Of a stretch of 64,000 bases of DNA, positions 12,358-23,909 are shown piece by piece. Under the pieces are notes generated by a model. That model was not told the DNA's origin. It ran no database searches and was given only the letters and a program-made list of their open reading frames with translations. Source of the DNA: Elmis aenea (lineage: Eukaryota > Arthropoda > Insecta > Coleoptera > Elmidae); NCBI GenBank assembly GCA_947652605.1, contig OX393579.1:20233674-20297673 (forward strand), given 5' to 3'. The position numbers and the translations under genes are program-made. The number at the start of each line of letters is the position of its first letter. The stretch's first letter is position 1.

Positions 12358-13500
12358 CAGGGACTAAAAACGAAATTCCGTTCGTTTCTGTCCGGAACGA
12401 AAACGAAATATATCGTTTTCGTTCTTTTCGTTCTAACCGAAAAAAATCTTCTTTCGTTTTCGTGAACCGAAATAATAACGGTTAAAACCGGTTTTACAAT
12501 TTTTTTTTTCAAGTCACTACAACCCTCTATAAATACGATAACAATATTTGCGTTTCCACTAAAATATAAACGATGACGATGGGGTTTGATGCTCACGGAC
12601 AGCATATTTTAGACTGGCGAACCATCGCCATATTAAATTTACCAAATCGTTAAACATTTAACCATTTTATTAAGTTTAACACCCGTAAGGTGCAAAAACA
12701 CAATGTGATTAGGTTAAATTAGACACGCGATCTTTATCTAAAAATATGAAAATATAGCTAGTGCTGTTTTAAATTTGTTTTAGTACTAAAAATCTATGCA
12801 TTTGAATTAAATAAAATCCTGCTGTAATTATTTAAAAAGACAAAAGAATGAATTCAAGTGGATAATTTACTAAATGTTATAAATAAAAAAAATATTTAAA
12901 AAAAACATATATTAACTTGAAATATACTTTAACTTTATAGTTTGTACATTACATACCATACAATATACATTTTCGCATTCCGTTAAATCTTACTAGCGAC
13001 ACATCTTCCAATAAATCTTCTTTGACATTGGTCCTTTTCGAAGTAAGAATAAATTTTACTATTATTATGTCTAAACGCAAATAAAACATACACATTGATA
13101 ATATGTATCTAAATCAAGTGTATATTCTATATTGATGATCTAAAAAACAAATTAGAAATAGAGAATATCTGTACCGTTAATTGTGTTACACGAAATTGCA
13201 AGTATAAACAATAAAGTTGTTAATACATATTCACGTAAATATATGGAGAAAAGTGAAGCTCACTTATTTCAAGTGAGATTTTTTACTGCCTCGTGGAGTC
13301 TCCCCAGCACAGAAGGTAAATTCGCGTTTGTGTTTAACAAATAAGATTGAAATAGCGACAAAACCGATTAAAACCGGTTTTGGAAAATATTTATTTCGTT
13401 TTCGTTCTTGAACGAAAAATAATAATTTCGTTTTCGTTCTTAAAAAAATTTCGGTTAATTTCGTTTAACGTTTTCGTTTTCGTTCCGTTCTCAGTCCCTG
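12358..13500. mobile_element. hAT-type element, 1143 bp, with CGTTTTCG subterminal arrays
   Basis: The left end is CAGGGACTAAAAACGAAATT; the right end read inward is CAGGGACTGAGAACGGAACG. Flanks GTTATAAC (12350-12357) and GTCATAAC (13501-13508) form an 8-bp duplication with one mismatch. About 130 bp inside each end is packed with TTTCGTTTTCGTTC and AACCGGTTTT repeats in inverted arrangement, probably transposase-binding arrays (inference). The interior, about 12620-13330, is A+T-rich without a transposase frame. The 84-codon minus frame at 12351-12605 is a by-product of the array. Confidence 0.9.
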
Positions 13501-13508
13501 GTCATAAC

Positions 13509-15055
13509 ATTAAAGATGAACTGAAAATGCGGCGATAATTATTTAACGACATAATTGTAAGTTGGCGTTTCCTATAATAAAATGCGCGCTAATTGTAAAG
13601 GTCCACTATTATGTTTTTGTAAAATATTAATCAGTCGTTATTGCAAAATACTTTTAATTCTTGATAAACTTATTGATACATATTGAAAAATAATTATCTT
13701 TACCAAATGATGCATCATCCTATATTTATCAAATATCCTGTTATATGAAAAGGAAAATTATGCTAAAATTCTTTAAATTAACCGTTAACAAATTCGATTT
13801 ACATCCTCAATTATAGGCCAACAAAAGCGATTCGTTTTTGCTTAATTAGCGGCCACTAAATACTGAAGGTTAGAAAATGTGCTTGTTGATTGTTAAAAAA
13901 AAAGTATTTTTATTGTTTACACTTGTTCCCAGAATTAATAATGTCTAAAATTTAAGTACCATAAATGTTTTTGCCAATAACCAAGGATGTACAACTGATT
14001 TAATTGAGTGTTGTTAAAATTAGCAAAGTATTCGACATTATTAAACGGCAATAAAATAATGAGCCGAAATTAGTCTGTTAATCTACCACTAGACATATTT
14101 TAAATTCAGTTTTTTTTTCCAATGGTCTGACCCTATCCGTGTCTGACCACAACATAATTAGTTGGATTATTTTGTGTTGACTGCTCCATCTCCAGAATCC
14201 ACTTATTAATTTACATAATAAGAGTTTTAGAACCCCGACCACAAATTCATTTAAAATCAGAATTAGACTACAAATTAATAACCGTAAAAAGTTAATCGTT
14301 AATAAAAGTTCTAACAGTCTGTTTTTAACAACCACTTTAGTGAATACGAGCCCAAATAGATATATATTATAAAACCATTAAAAAGCTAATATATTAGGGC
14401 CTCTTTAACAACAGACTTGGTTTTGTAGCTATTAAAATTATGTTAAAATACTGCTAACGAAACGCCCGCTCATAAATCTAAAGGTTTTGGTTGAAGGAAA
14501 TGAGCCAGTGGCTGCCCGTTTAAGGAATATAATCAACAGTTTGCTTATATACTGTTAAAAAACACGAGACTTTAATTGGTTTGCAAATGATCTTAGTTCC
14601 TAAATAATGTAAAAACATGTTAACACACGCAAAACAAGGTTTTTATCTTTTATTTGTGTCTATTACTTGCTTATTCAGAGAATCCGTTTTAGCATACAAA
14701 ACATCGGTATTTCAATAACCGTTAGAGAAGCAGAGAATGAAGATTACATAAGCAAAGTCTGTATTTATACGTGCTTGGTAAGAACTGAGCGTGAAAATGT
14801 ATTATTTGTCCAGTTCCTGAAATATCTTGAGAGAACTGAAAAATGTTAATTTTAACTGTACGTATAACTTTTTTATTATTAACATAAGAAATATAATATG
14901 TATAGGTTAGGCAAACGTTGTTAAAATTGACCCAGCCTGTTTCGTTTTTCTGGTAGTATGGTCAACTTTTTTGTGTCTTATGAACAATTATATGGCAATA
15001 GGAAATTATATGGTGCTTGCAATGATTAACAATCTTTTTTAATGTCACAAATATA
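13509..15055. other. A+T-rich stretch, no gene recognised
   Basis: Short frames at 14078-14335 (minus) and 14667-14849 (plus) show no domain or codon signal. No paired repeats were found. Confidence 0.5.
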
Positions 15056-15525
15056 CAGGGAGTTCTGTTATAAATCGCATTATTAAATATCTGAATCAGC
15101 ACAAAGGTACAACGCAAAAACAAAACCTAGATGTTGTTTAATATGTACCTACTTGTAAGTTGTAAGCATGTATATAAAAACCATATGACGGTACCTACAT
15201 GTTTTTGTATTTTTGAATCAACAGACAGTAGAGTAGCTACATAAAATTTAATACATCTGTACTAAAAATATAACTATTTTTTAAATGCAGCAATTTGTAA
15301 CTTAACGACAATATTTAAAAATAATGGATTATCAGAATTACGTTATGTTTCTGTTTTACAAACTACAGATTTTATCTTTTGGCTAACATCGAAAACGGAT
15401 TTAAATATTTGTTTTCCGTTACCACTGTTTAAAAATTCAATTTATTAAGATTCTGTAATGTTTTTGCCACATTGGTAAAAATCGATATGTCTCCCAGATT
15501 ATGTAACATAAAGCGGAACACTCTG
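15056..15525. mobile_element. Possible mariner-type MITE, 470 bp
   Basis: The left terminus is TA|CAGGGAGTTCTGTTATAA; the right terminus read inward is TA|CAGAGTGTTCCGCTTTAT. The TA flanks and roughly 20-bp imperfect inverted repeats fit the family seen elsewhere in the window. Similarity fades after about 25 bp, so these could be two unrelated solo ends. Confidence 0.45.
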
Positions 15526-18170
15526 TATATCTGTAAATTAAAAAAAAAGAGCTTTAACCATCACACAATTTGTTCCCATACAATTTCTATATGGCGTTCA
15601 TATAGGTTTGTTTCAACAAGCCGTTTAAAACCAATCCATGAATCAATGCATAAACTGTTTTATTCGCATGCGTAAACTATGTACTAATAACTGTATTGCC
15701 CAGTATTAGACGTTGTTGGAACGCTTTTACGACTGGCCTAACTGTAAATGATATTTGCGTCTATTGGGTTCATACAAATGTGCGTATCACTAAGGTAAAG
15801 ATCTTAAGAATATAGCACTAAATAGCATTGGGAGAGCGATGCATAGCTACCTGAGCTCACGTTAGTTATGAACAGCGCATGCGTCTAAAAATCCCGGCAA
15901 CTATTCGTCCTCCAGTTCATGTACTGTTCGTCCGCAAACCCGTACACGAATTGATCAGAGACTGTGATGGAACGCGATACTGATACTGCGCACACTCTTG
16001 ACAGTGCGCCATATAGTCAGCAGGCTTGTTCGAAAAAACCTAATAAATAAAAAAATTTACTATCGTCTCTTAAACTAACAGGTGGAGTCGATTCTAATAA
16101 CGTCGTGCTATGGAGGCCTTATCTAACCTGCTACTTACTAAGCTTTTTAAGTCTGCTGTTAATACTAAAATAGTTATAAATAAACTACAAATTAAAGTTT
16201 TTAGGGACTGAGCACAATACACACATTTACAGATAAGATTCGTACCGAGTACATACGAACACACTACTTTGCTAACTTAACAATCCTTTTGTCTCTGAAG
16301 GTTTCCGAAATTTCTATGTTTATGATGTTGAAACATCGCCCTGTATTTGGATTTTTGTTTCACCCGAATAAAATAAGCATTTAAATAGTAGAACATCTAT
16401 TGTTACAATTTGTTGCGTTTATAACTTTGATTTTGTCGGACAACATATTAAAACGGGATTTATAAATAAATATGTTTGAAATTTTTTCACTTTTAAGAAA
16501 ATTAAAAGGAATGAAGTAATACAAATTCTTTGAAATAATTTTTGGTCTGATTTTCTAGTTCTTAAAAGCTCAAATTAATTCATATATTATAAATCGGGTA
16601 ATAATTGAAATGCGTTGCAAATTAAATGCTTTTCAAATTTTAAGATCAACAATATATGTGGTAGTCAACAAATGTTTAAGCTTTGAAGTTTGACGAATTT
16701 CTGTTGCTCCCAATAGTCTATGCAAAAAGTAAACAACAATTTTTTAATGGTAAATTATTAAGGATTAAAATTTGTCTTTCGATAATAGCAGAAGTTGTAT
16801 AATACAATTTTTATTTTCATGCCTCTTTTAGTTTAGTCTTTCAGAATAATAAAGCTACTAAAGCGCTACTTAAAAAACCTTGGTAGCTGATGGAACTACC
16901 GGCGTTTATTTATTTATAAGCGTCAACTGTCCAACCTTGTTTCACTCACTACCGACATAAAAATAAGAATGACCGTTTTAAATGTTGCAAACATGATTAA
17001 AAATGAAATATGCGATATTTCTTCTAATCAGGGTGTTTGTTTCAATGTTAAGGATCTACAAAACCGTTGGAGATAGAAAGATGGTTAAATTGGCAAAGAA
17101 GTGTGTTTTTATGTGCTTATCTGGTGGTATCTAAACTGAAAGTGTTCATATTAAGGCCAGTTGCTTAAATATACAAAATAAAAACTTTAAAAAATTCAAT
17201 TTCAACAGAAAATTTTTTATGTTGTTGTTACCTTATTAAAATAAATAAGAAATCCACCTACGAAGAGACGCGAGTCTTGTACCTAGACTAGGTTCTTTAA
17301 GAAACAATTCATTTTATAAATGAAATAAATGATTTTCTAACTAAATGTATTTATATTTATAATTGTTACGAAGTTTCTTTTTCTGCATTGGGATACTTAT
17401 TACTCAACATAATTGAATGAATTATGTCCTTTAAGATTTAATACAATATCAAAGTACTTGTGTGCTACAGCTTTTTTTCTGCTTATTCATATATTTGTAC
17501 GTTTTTATATACCCAAATTCAATTCACACTCTTTAACATAGACCTGTTCAATATAACTCCAAATGTCGCACATAAAACTTTATTGAGCTGTCTTAAATTT
17601 TCTTTATTGTTTTATAGTAGGCGTTATTAGCTTCTAAAGGTTCCCTAAACGATTACATATATTTAATTACAAGTCGTTTAGTTCAGTCTTTTACGAAATT
17701 ACAACGTGCAGTTAAAATGTTTTCAAAATAATTTATTTATTGTTACACGTTTGCTGTGTAGTTGGTGTTTCAAGTTTCAACGCTATTTCGCGTGCCACGA
17801 AATGTGTAGTTTGTTTAGAGTGAGAATGTCAAATGATGATGATACTTGGAAAAGGCCTTGTATATCTTGTGAAAATGTTCGTACGTAACGTTAGATGAAA
17901 CCGTTCAACGTTATGAAATCTAATTTATAGCAACAGTTAACGACATTAACAAATATATCTATTACTAGGTAATTAATTTTTAAATAATCTGAACTGAACA
18001 CTGTAATACTGAAACGTCTTTAACACTAAATGAAAAACTAAATTTCCTAATGTGATCGCGTGTTTAAAATTTGTGATATTAAGGTTTATATTACGCACAT
18101 TAGCTTTTGCCTGGTTCGCCTTCGTTTACGTGAATTTAAGTATGTAATAGTGCATTCTTATAATAACTCT
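15526..18170. other. A+T-rich stretch, no gene supported
   Basis: At 15830-16020 the sequence is GC-richer with no repeat partner. At 17270 a 20-bp block shared with 3538 (CCTACGAAGAGACG) suggests an old dispersed repeat. A short frame ending at 17888 contains MSNDDDTWKRPCISCENV before a GTACGT; it could be a small first exon, but nothing else supports that. Confidence 0.45.
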
Positions 18171-18229
18171 TTAACACTTTTGCTGCCCGCTCCGGGCTAA
18201 AGTCGTGCTAGGTACTGTTGCCGGCAACG

Positions 18230-18625
18230 TACTAGATTATTCGCCTGCGTGCGAAGCCAACACCGTAAGTAATAGTACCAATAGTAAATAAAACCACCTT
18301 GAAAGTATCATTATGTTTAAATTGGGGCGCCAATTCCAAGACAATTTTTAAATTTTTTGAAACAGTCACATTTACAAACAAAATTTGTGATATGCTTGTA
18401 TGCGGCGAAAAATTGTGGCGGCGAAGAATTGTGGAGGCGAAGAATTGTGGGGGAAGAATCTTCTGGACACGCTCCTGTTCCACACTGAGGACTAAAAAAG
18501 GTCCTCCAATTGATTTGATCGTAAATCCCATTTTACTCTTGTTTTATTTTTCATTTATTCGTGTCCCCCTTCAGATATTTGCCCCCCCCCCTAGGGGTAG
18601 CTCCACACAGGTTGAGAACCACTGA
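18230..18625. mobile_element. Right end of a hAT-type element with internal GGCGAAGAATTGTG repeats
   Basis: The sequence ending GGTTGAGAACCACTG at 18625 is a classic hAT terminus (CAGTGGTTCTCAACC read inward). Upstream, G/C-runs (CCCCCCCCCCTAGGGG) and three direct copies of a GGCGAAGAATTGTG-type 15-mer at about 18405-18465 are visible. No left terminus was found, so the start given is only where the compositional change begins. Overlapping frames of about 100 codons on both strands (18232-18531 minus, 18299-18625 plus) are mutual shadows without domains. Confidence 0.5.
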
Positions 18626-18629
18626 TGTA

Positions 18630-20304
18630 AGCACAATTTACGAATGTGAAGTAGAAACATTCTGTACATGCACGCCGAAGACTCAAAAATATGTTATCCG
18701 TGAAGTAAGCGTTTGAAGGCAATGTGGATTTCTGCTCCACATGTAATTAACTGAAATTATTTGCACGCAGATTCTTGCGGTTTCGATAACTGTTCCAAAT
18801 CGGCGGAACTTAATTCTGAATTAATTTTGAATGCTTCGCGTGCAGTTTTCGCCATGATGTCAGAAATACAAAGTTAAAAATTGTTGAAGTAAAATTTGTG
18901 AGCCGGTAATTTAGTTACTGTGGGAATGTGAATACTCCAAGAATGGGTATGCGCCGACTTTGCTTTTTTTAATATCATTTTATAAAACAACAGTTTTGCT
19001 AAAGCCACTTGAGATGTATAGAAATATATAGACGACATTAAACAAAAGTTGATCAACTGTAGTTCTGTTGGAAAATGAAATAGAATCTATCTTTAAAAAT
19101 TATGGATACCTACAATGAAATTTTGAAATATGTGATTCGACATCCATTTGAAGAAATAATACGATTTTAACACATGATAATACATCTAACTTTTGTTAGA
19201 TTAAATTTTTGCTGATTAAGTTTCATTTTTATTAGTTAAAGTTCCTTTAAGTTTCTACAGCAACTCAGTAGTTGTTGCTCCACAAGTGACACATACTTAA
19301 TAATAAACAATACTGAAATGAATTACTTAACATTTTAAAGTGAATAGATTGCGGCTAGGGCCTTGAAAAGTATAAGCGGTATTTATGTTTAAACAAAGCA
19401 TCTTTTATTTTTTTAATGTTTGTAAATTGCAGACCTTTTAAATAAATTCGTAGTTATATTCATTTTGTTATATGGTTTTTCCAGTTGTATATTTTTATGA
19501 TTTTTGTGAAAGATTACCGTTTTTGTGTTAGTTTACCCCCGTCATATAGAGGAGAGCCTACGCCACTGTGTAGTTTAAACATAGGTTAACTAAAGGTAGA
19601 TAAGTATGGGCGGTAGGTGTGGCGGAACCTCACAATTTGCAGTAAACAGGGGTTCTCGGAATTACCGCGCTCATCGCCGACGAGCCCCAGGGAGTCCTCT
19701 GGAGACCTAGGGACTTCGACCTAAAGCTTGCATTATATTCATTAGTGCAACAGTTTTATTCGAAATTATTTTACACCGAACACTAATGTCCCACTAAATT
19801 CATTATTTATTTATGTTACAGCGTAAATCAGTGTAATTTAATTAATGCTTGGATTAAACTCGATCAGTTAAGGTTTAAAATATGTATCAGATTACTGTAC
19901 CATAATAAAACGCTTGGAAGTGGAATTTATTAAACTGCATTCTCCTGAGGGTATTTTTTTTAAAAATATTATTGATACGTGAATATTGAAAGTTGCGAAC
20001 AAAATCACTTCAAGTACTTAATTCAAAATTTCAATTAACATGAAAGATTGTTAAAAAAACATATTTTTTAAATGCGTAAAACGTAAGAGGGGTTTTTCTC
20101 TGATTTGTAGTCTTACAGAAGCTACTGACAAAAACAGATGTAATAAAAATTTAAAAATGTTACACTCACAAACTCAGTTGCATTGTGATAACTGTCTCGT
20201 AATGTTTTAAAATAATACGGAAAGTAGTAAAAAGATGTTCGTAGTTGTAAACTGTGGTCTATGCTATTCTATCAATTAAGCTAAGGTTTTAATAAATAGA
20301 TTTA
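18630..20304. other. Mostly unique A+T-rich DNA
   Basis: No gene was recognised. A sequence ending TACGCCACTG at about 19569 resembles a solo hAT terminus. A GC-rich patch at 19640-19715 has no identifiable partner. Confidence 0.45.
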
Positions 20305-20431
20305 TACAATTTGCGAAAGTGTGGTACACTTAGGTACCCCTGGGAGCAAGCGAAAGGGTTTCAAAAGATAGGTACACGGCAAATTTTTTACTTTACTCAT
20401 GCATTTTTTAGCTGTGGATATATGGCTATAT

Positions 20432-20845
20432 AATAGTTATTTCGTAACAAAACCGGAAAGTGATACTTTACTGGACGAATGAACAGTTTTTGGACGAGCC
20501 GTAGGCGAGTCCTGAAAGAGTCCAATAAAGACACTTTACGGGTATGTTATGTACAATATTTTTTCTGCTACCACCACCGATAACAAAATCACTATTGTCG
20601 CCATCTATAATTAAACAATGACTTAACTGCAGGTAAAAACTCGCTTGGCGGTGTAACGACGCTGGTTTGACAGCGCAAATCAACAAAACAACATCACCAT
20701 GGCAACCAGCTATTTTCCGGCCTAGGCCTGTAAAGACAACTCATTACCATGGCAACTAGCTACTTTCTGGCCTAAGCCAATAAAGATGTATTTTCCAGCC
20801 TAAAAATTTATCGGAATTAACTGATTTTCTGGACGGACGCAGAAA
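20432..20845 (+). mobile_element. Hairpin-bearing non-autonomous element, copy A0
   Basis: It starts AATAGTTATTTCGTA, like the other four copies, and ends GGACGCAGAAAA. A first stem pairs GTGATACTTTACTGGAC with GTCCAATAAAGACACTTTAC; TTTTTTCTGCT follows, matching the internal TTTTTTxTGC motif of the family. ACCATGGCAAC occurs twice (20695-20705, 20748-20758). The minus-strand 72-codon frame here is not a gene. Confidence 0.6.
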
Positions 20846-21188
20846 ATAGTTATTTATGTATCAAGGCCAAAAAGTACGTTTTGGCCGAGGGGCATATTAC
20901 ATTTTTTGTGCGATTGAATTAAAAACAATTTAAATTTTTAGTAATTTTCAAAATTATAGGTGAGAAACTACGTGATATTCTGTCACTGACAGATGACGGC
21001 ATATGTACTGCATTACCGGCCCTCTTCTTAGCAACGGCCGTAAAAGTTACTTTTTCGGCCGTTGCTAAGAGTAACGGCCTGAAAAGTAACTTTTACGGCC
21101 GTTGCTAAGGATAGGGCCGGTAATGCAGTACTTTATGGTTGCTAACGCGTCCGTCAAACAGCTGTTTCTAGTACGATCGCATAAAAAA
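20846..21188 (+). mobile_element. Hairpin-bearing non-autonomous element, copy A
   Basis: It starts AATAGTTATTTATGTATCAA and ends ACGATCGCATAAAAAA. The first stem is GGCCAAAA...TTTTGGCC. Then come TTTTTTGTGCGATTG and a long hairpin around 21005-21133: ACTGCATTACCGGCCCT pairs with AGGGCCGGTAATGCAGT, and inside it TTAGCAACGGCCGTAAAAG repeats in inverted copies. It closely matches copy B at 29645-30306 over both ends. It is joined head-to-tail to copy A0 with no bases between. Confidence 0.75.
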
Positions 21189-21521
21189 TAGTTTTATTCA
21201 AAACTACCCTAAACTAGTCCTATCATCGGCCGAAAGTGATAAGCTGGTAAAACTTTCAAAAGGTGTACGTACAGCATGGTTGTAAATTTGGTAAACACTG
21301 AATTTGTAGATAAAAATTATAAAATACCGCACGTTGCTTCCAAAACGTAATCTTCTAGTATGTAACATTTAATTAGTTTTGTGTATCTATTTTGTCATTT
21401 GTGTGATCGGAAACTTCATGTGCGCACAGCAATGAACTTTTAATTAGAAAATTTAGCACTGACCCCTCGGTGAAAAACAAATATTATTTGTGATTTTGGA
21501 AATACCGAATAGTGTTTCCAT

Positions 21522-22045
21522 TAGGGTTTCTCATATGTGGCGATTTTGCTTATTCCAGAAAGAATTTGGAGTTTTTCCCGGGATGTAACAAATTATGTCA
21601 ATATTTTGAAATAAATAACCTGTAAAAAAGGGAGCGGTTTATTACTCAAACATAACTCCAACGCATATACGTATGTAATACATTTGCTCAATGATCATTC
21701 TAAATAATAAAAAAATATTAATAAAAGAAATATGCAATTAAGAAATTTACCTTTCTATTGCAATTTCATATTGATGAACAAAATTACAAAATTTTTAAAA
21801 TTTTTTTTTTGTATGATTTAAGAAAACAAAGGTGCTCTATGCTTTGGTCACTTAGTCTTATTTTAAATTTATTAACAGAAAGTTCTGTTGCATCAAATGC
21901 TCTCCCTGTCTCTATTGATGTATGTGGAATCGTCTTGAGAGCATCTAGCAGCAAAGAGACCGTTTTGATCAATAAAATTTTATTTATAGGCCATTTTTTT
22001 CGCATTACCAGGGTACACAAAAATAGAACTGCAAACTTATTTTGA
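21522..22045 (-). mobile_element. Truncated autonomous-type hAT element, copy 1 (3' part)
   Basis: Starting at TAGGGTTTCTCATATG and TTTTTCCCGGGATGTAA, it is the minus-strand counterpart of the right end of the 26747-27525 copy. It carries the transposase C-terminus annotated separately. The rest of the element is missing, and sequence unrelated to the family begins shortly before the 1.9 kb inverted repeat. Confidence 0.75.
21784..22020 (-). pseudogene. hAT transposase, C-terminal dimerisation domain fragment
   Basis: The 78-codon frame contains TIPHTSIETGRAFDATELSV and then NKFKIRLSDQSIEHLCFLKS. This is the signature of the hAT C-terminal dimerisation region, normally P.(S/T)S.E.ERxFS...K.RxxLS...V..L.FLxxN. 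The conserved ERxFS is here GRAFD, a loss of key residues. It is the C-terminal end of a protein of about 600 residues, and nothing of the catalytic core is present. Decayed copies of the same segment lie at 27065-27250, 30510-30590 and 46425-46575, all on the plus strand, which shows a once-autonomous family now eroded. The open frame on the opposite strand (21758-22045) is its shadow. Confidence 0.8.
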
Positions 22046-22305
22046 TTATATACACTTATAATATTAATTAATTTGAGTTATCCCGTTTTTTATAATTATT
22101 AAATGTAATGTAATTAAAAAACAATGTTTTTTTTTAAATGCTGGTTTAAACAGGTATTTTTTATTGTTAAATTTACAATCTTATTCCAACATGATCGTCG
22201 AGTATTTTTTCTCGACCTCTTCAGGGAAAAGTGGTAGTAAATGGAGCAATAATTTTAGTAATTATTAGTATATTTTCATATCTTCTTTGTTTCGAATAAT
22301 CTATA

Positions 22306-23818
22306 CAGGGTGTCCCAGATTACATTTTCAGTATGGGGATCTCGCTTATTATAAGAGAAACAGGTTTGTTTAAATTAGATGAATTATTCCTTAGTATGAG
22401 AGGAGCCACAATCAAGTTTTAAAAGTACAAAATTCGTCGTGCTTCAGATGTTATAGCAAAAAATGTGAAAATGTCGAATTTCTTTTTTCTTTCATAACTT
22501 TTTTGTCTTAATCAATAGAATAATTTTATTTGTACTTTCTTATGGTACTTTTTCATGAAGAATGTAACTGTCATTTTAGATTTTTTTTAACACCTACCAT
22601 TTTCGAGATATTACCCATAATTTCATTTTTTCTTATGGGCCGCGAAGTTGGCTATGGAATATTTAAATGTGTTTTTTTTTTCTCGTTTAAATAAGATATT
22701 ACTTGCTATACTTATTTTAATAAACAAGTCACAAAATGAAAAAAAAACGTATTTTACCCATCACTTATCAAGCTATCTATGAAAATAAAAACAAAAAACA
22801 ACTAATTAAATGTCAAATGATAGTTACTATTTGTCTGCGGTATCGTTTATTAGAATTTTATAGTAGGTATTGTGGTGTAATTCGATAGTCTTTGTAGCAA
22901 ATTTGTTATATAATTATGGGCACATGTACAACTAATTAAAAATTTTTAATGTTGAAATACTACATTCTTTACAATAGAAACTGTGTAAAATAGATAATTC
23001 TAATTCTTTATGGATTTGTTTTGGATTTTTGGTTGGTTTCTCGAAGAAACCAAATTTTTTAAATTTATTTCCAAATTTCTGTAATTACACACTCTTGGTT
23101 GCCTTTTTTCAAGATATAGCTCCAAGTATATTCACTCAGCTTCCACACAGTTTTTATGGTAAATAATGTAGCATCTCAACATGTCAAATTTTTCGCTATT
23201 TTTAAATGTTGCCATCATTATAACGATTACTACAAAGACTATCGAATTACACAACAATAATAAAAAATTCTAATAAATGATACCGCAGACAAATAGTAAC
23301 TGTCATTTGGCATTTAATTAGTTGTTTTTTGTTTTTATTTTCATAGATAGTTTGATAAGTGATGGGTAAAATAAGTTTTTTTTCATTTTGTGACTTGTTT
23401 ATAAAAATAGGTATAGCAAGTAATATCTTATTTAAACGAGAAAAAAAAGCACATTTAATTATTCCATAGCCAACTTCGCGGCCTATAAGAAAAAATGAAA
23501 TTAGGGGTAATATCTCAAAAATGGTAGGTGTTAAAAAAAAAAAACTAAAACGACAGTTACATTCTCCATTAAAAAGTACATTAAGAAAGTACAAATAAAA
23601 TTGTTGTAATGATTAAGACAAAAAAGTTATGAGAGAAAAAAGAAATTCGACATTTTCATACTTTTAGCTATAACATCTGAAGCACGAGGAATTTTGTACT
23701 TTTAAAAATTGATTGTGGCTCCTCTCATACTAAGGAATAATTAATCTAATTTAAACAAACCTGTATCTCTTATAATAAGCGAGATCCCCATGCTGGAAAT
23801 GTAATCTGGGACACCCTG
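22306..23818. mobile_element. Mariner-type element with long terminal inverted repeats
   Basis: TA|CAGGGTGTCCC termini on both sides delimit arms of about 580 bp around a 335-bp centre. The arms match the solo arm at 3836-4160 and the element at 8658-9267. The centre shows no transposase sequence. Class assignment follows from the TA duplication and from a relative, 42581-43537, that retains a mariner-type transposase end. Confidence 0.75.
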
Positions 23819-23876
23819 TATATATATAATTACTAATAAATATTAAAATTATTGCTCCATTTACCACCACTTTTCC

Positions 23877-23909
23877 CTGAAGAGGTCGAGAAAAAATACT
23901 CGACGAAAC
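23877..23909 (+). other. Hammerhead-core-like hairpin CTGAAGA-stem-GAAAC
   Basis: CTGAAGA is followed by G, a perfect 6-bp stem GTCGAG/CTCGAC with an 8-base loop, and GAAAC. The conserved single-stranded cores of hammerhead ribozymes are CUGANGA and GAAA around stem II, as here, except for one extra G. The inverted copy in the left arm (22195-22224, minus) has lost GAAAC (CGATC instead). I cannot find stems I and III, so cleavage activity is unproven. Confidence 0.4.

Larger units (their letters stand above)
20305..21300. mobile_element. hAT-type element (11769-11995 family) split by two hairpin elements
   Basis: The right portion, 21195-21300, is nearly the same as 11890-11995 and ends AAATTTGGTAAACACTG. 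The left portion, 20305-20431, aligns with 11769-11860: the CCCTGGG block and GCATTTTTT are shared, although the first bases are eroded. Between them lie two hairpin elements (20432-20845 and 20846-21188) that the 11769 copy lacks. The target-site duplication is no longer clear. Confidence 0.6.

Noticed and set aside
12351..12605. 84-codon minus-strand frame
   Set aside because: It is a product of the CGTTTTCG repeats at the end of a hAT element.
18173..18240. piggyBac-type end TTAACACTTTTGCTGCCCG
   Set aside because: No second end or internal similarity found; one TTAA-bounded motif is not enough.
20695..20758. X-box sites ACCATGGCAAC as host regulatory elements
   Set aside because: They are repeated parts of a mobile hairpin element, so the palindrome is better explained by element structure.
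23247..23594. 115-codon minus-strand frame
   Set aside because: It falls in the right arm of the 1.9 kb inverted repeat; the left arm carries the same sequence with stops, and no domain is seen.
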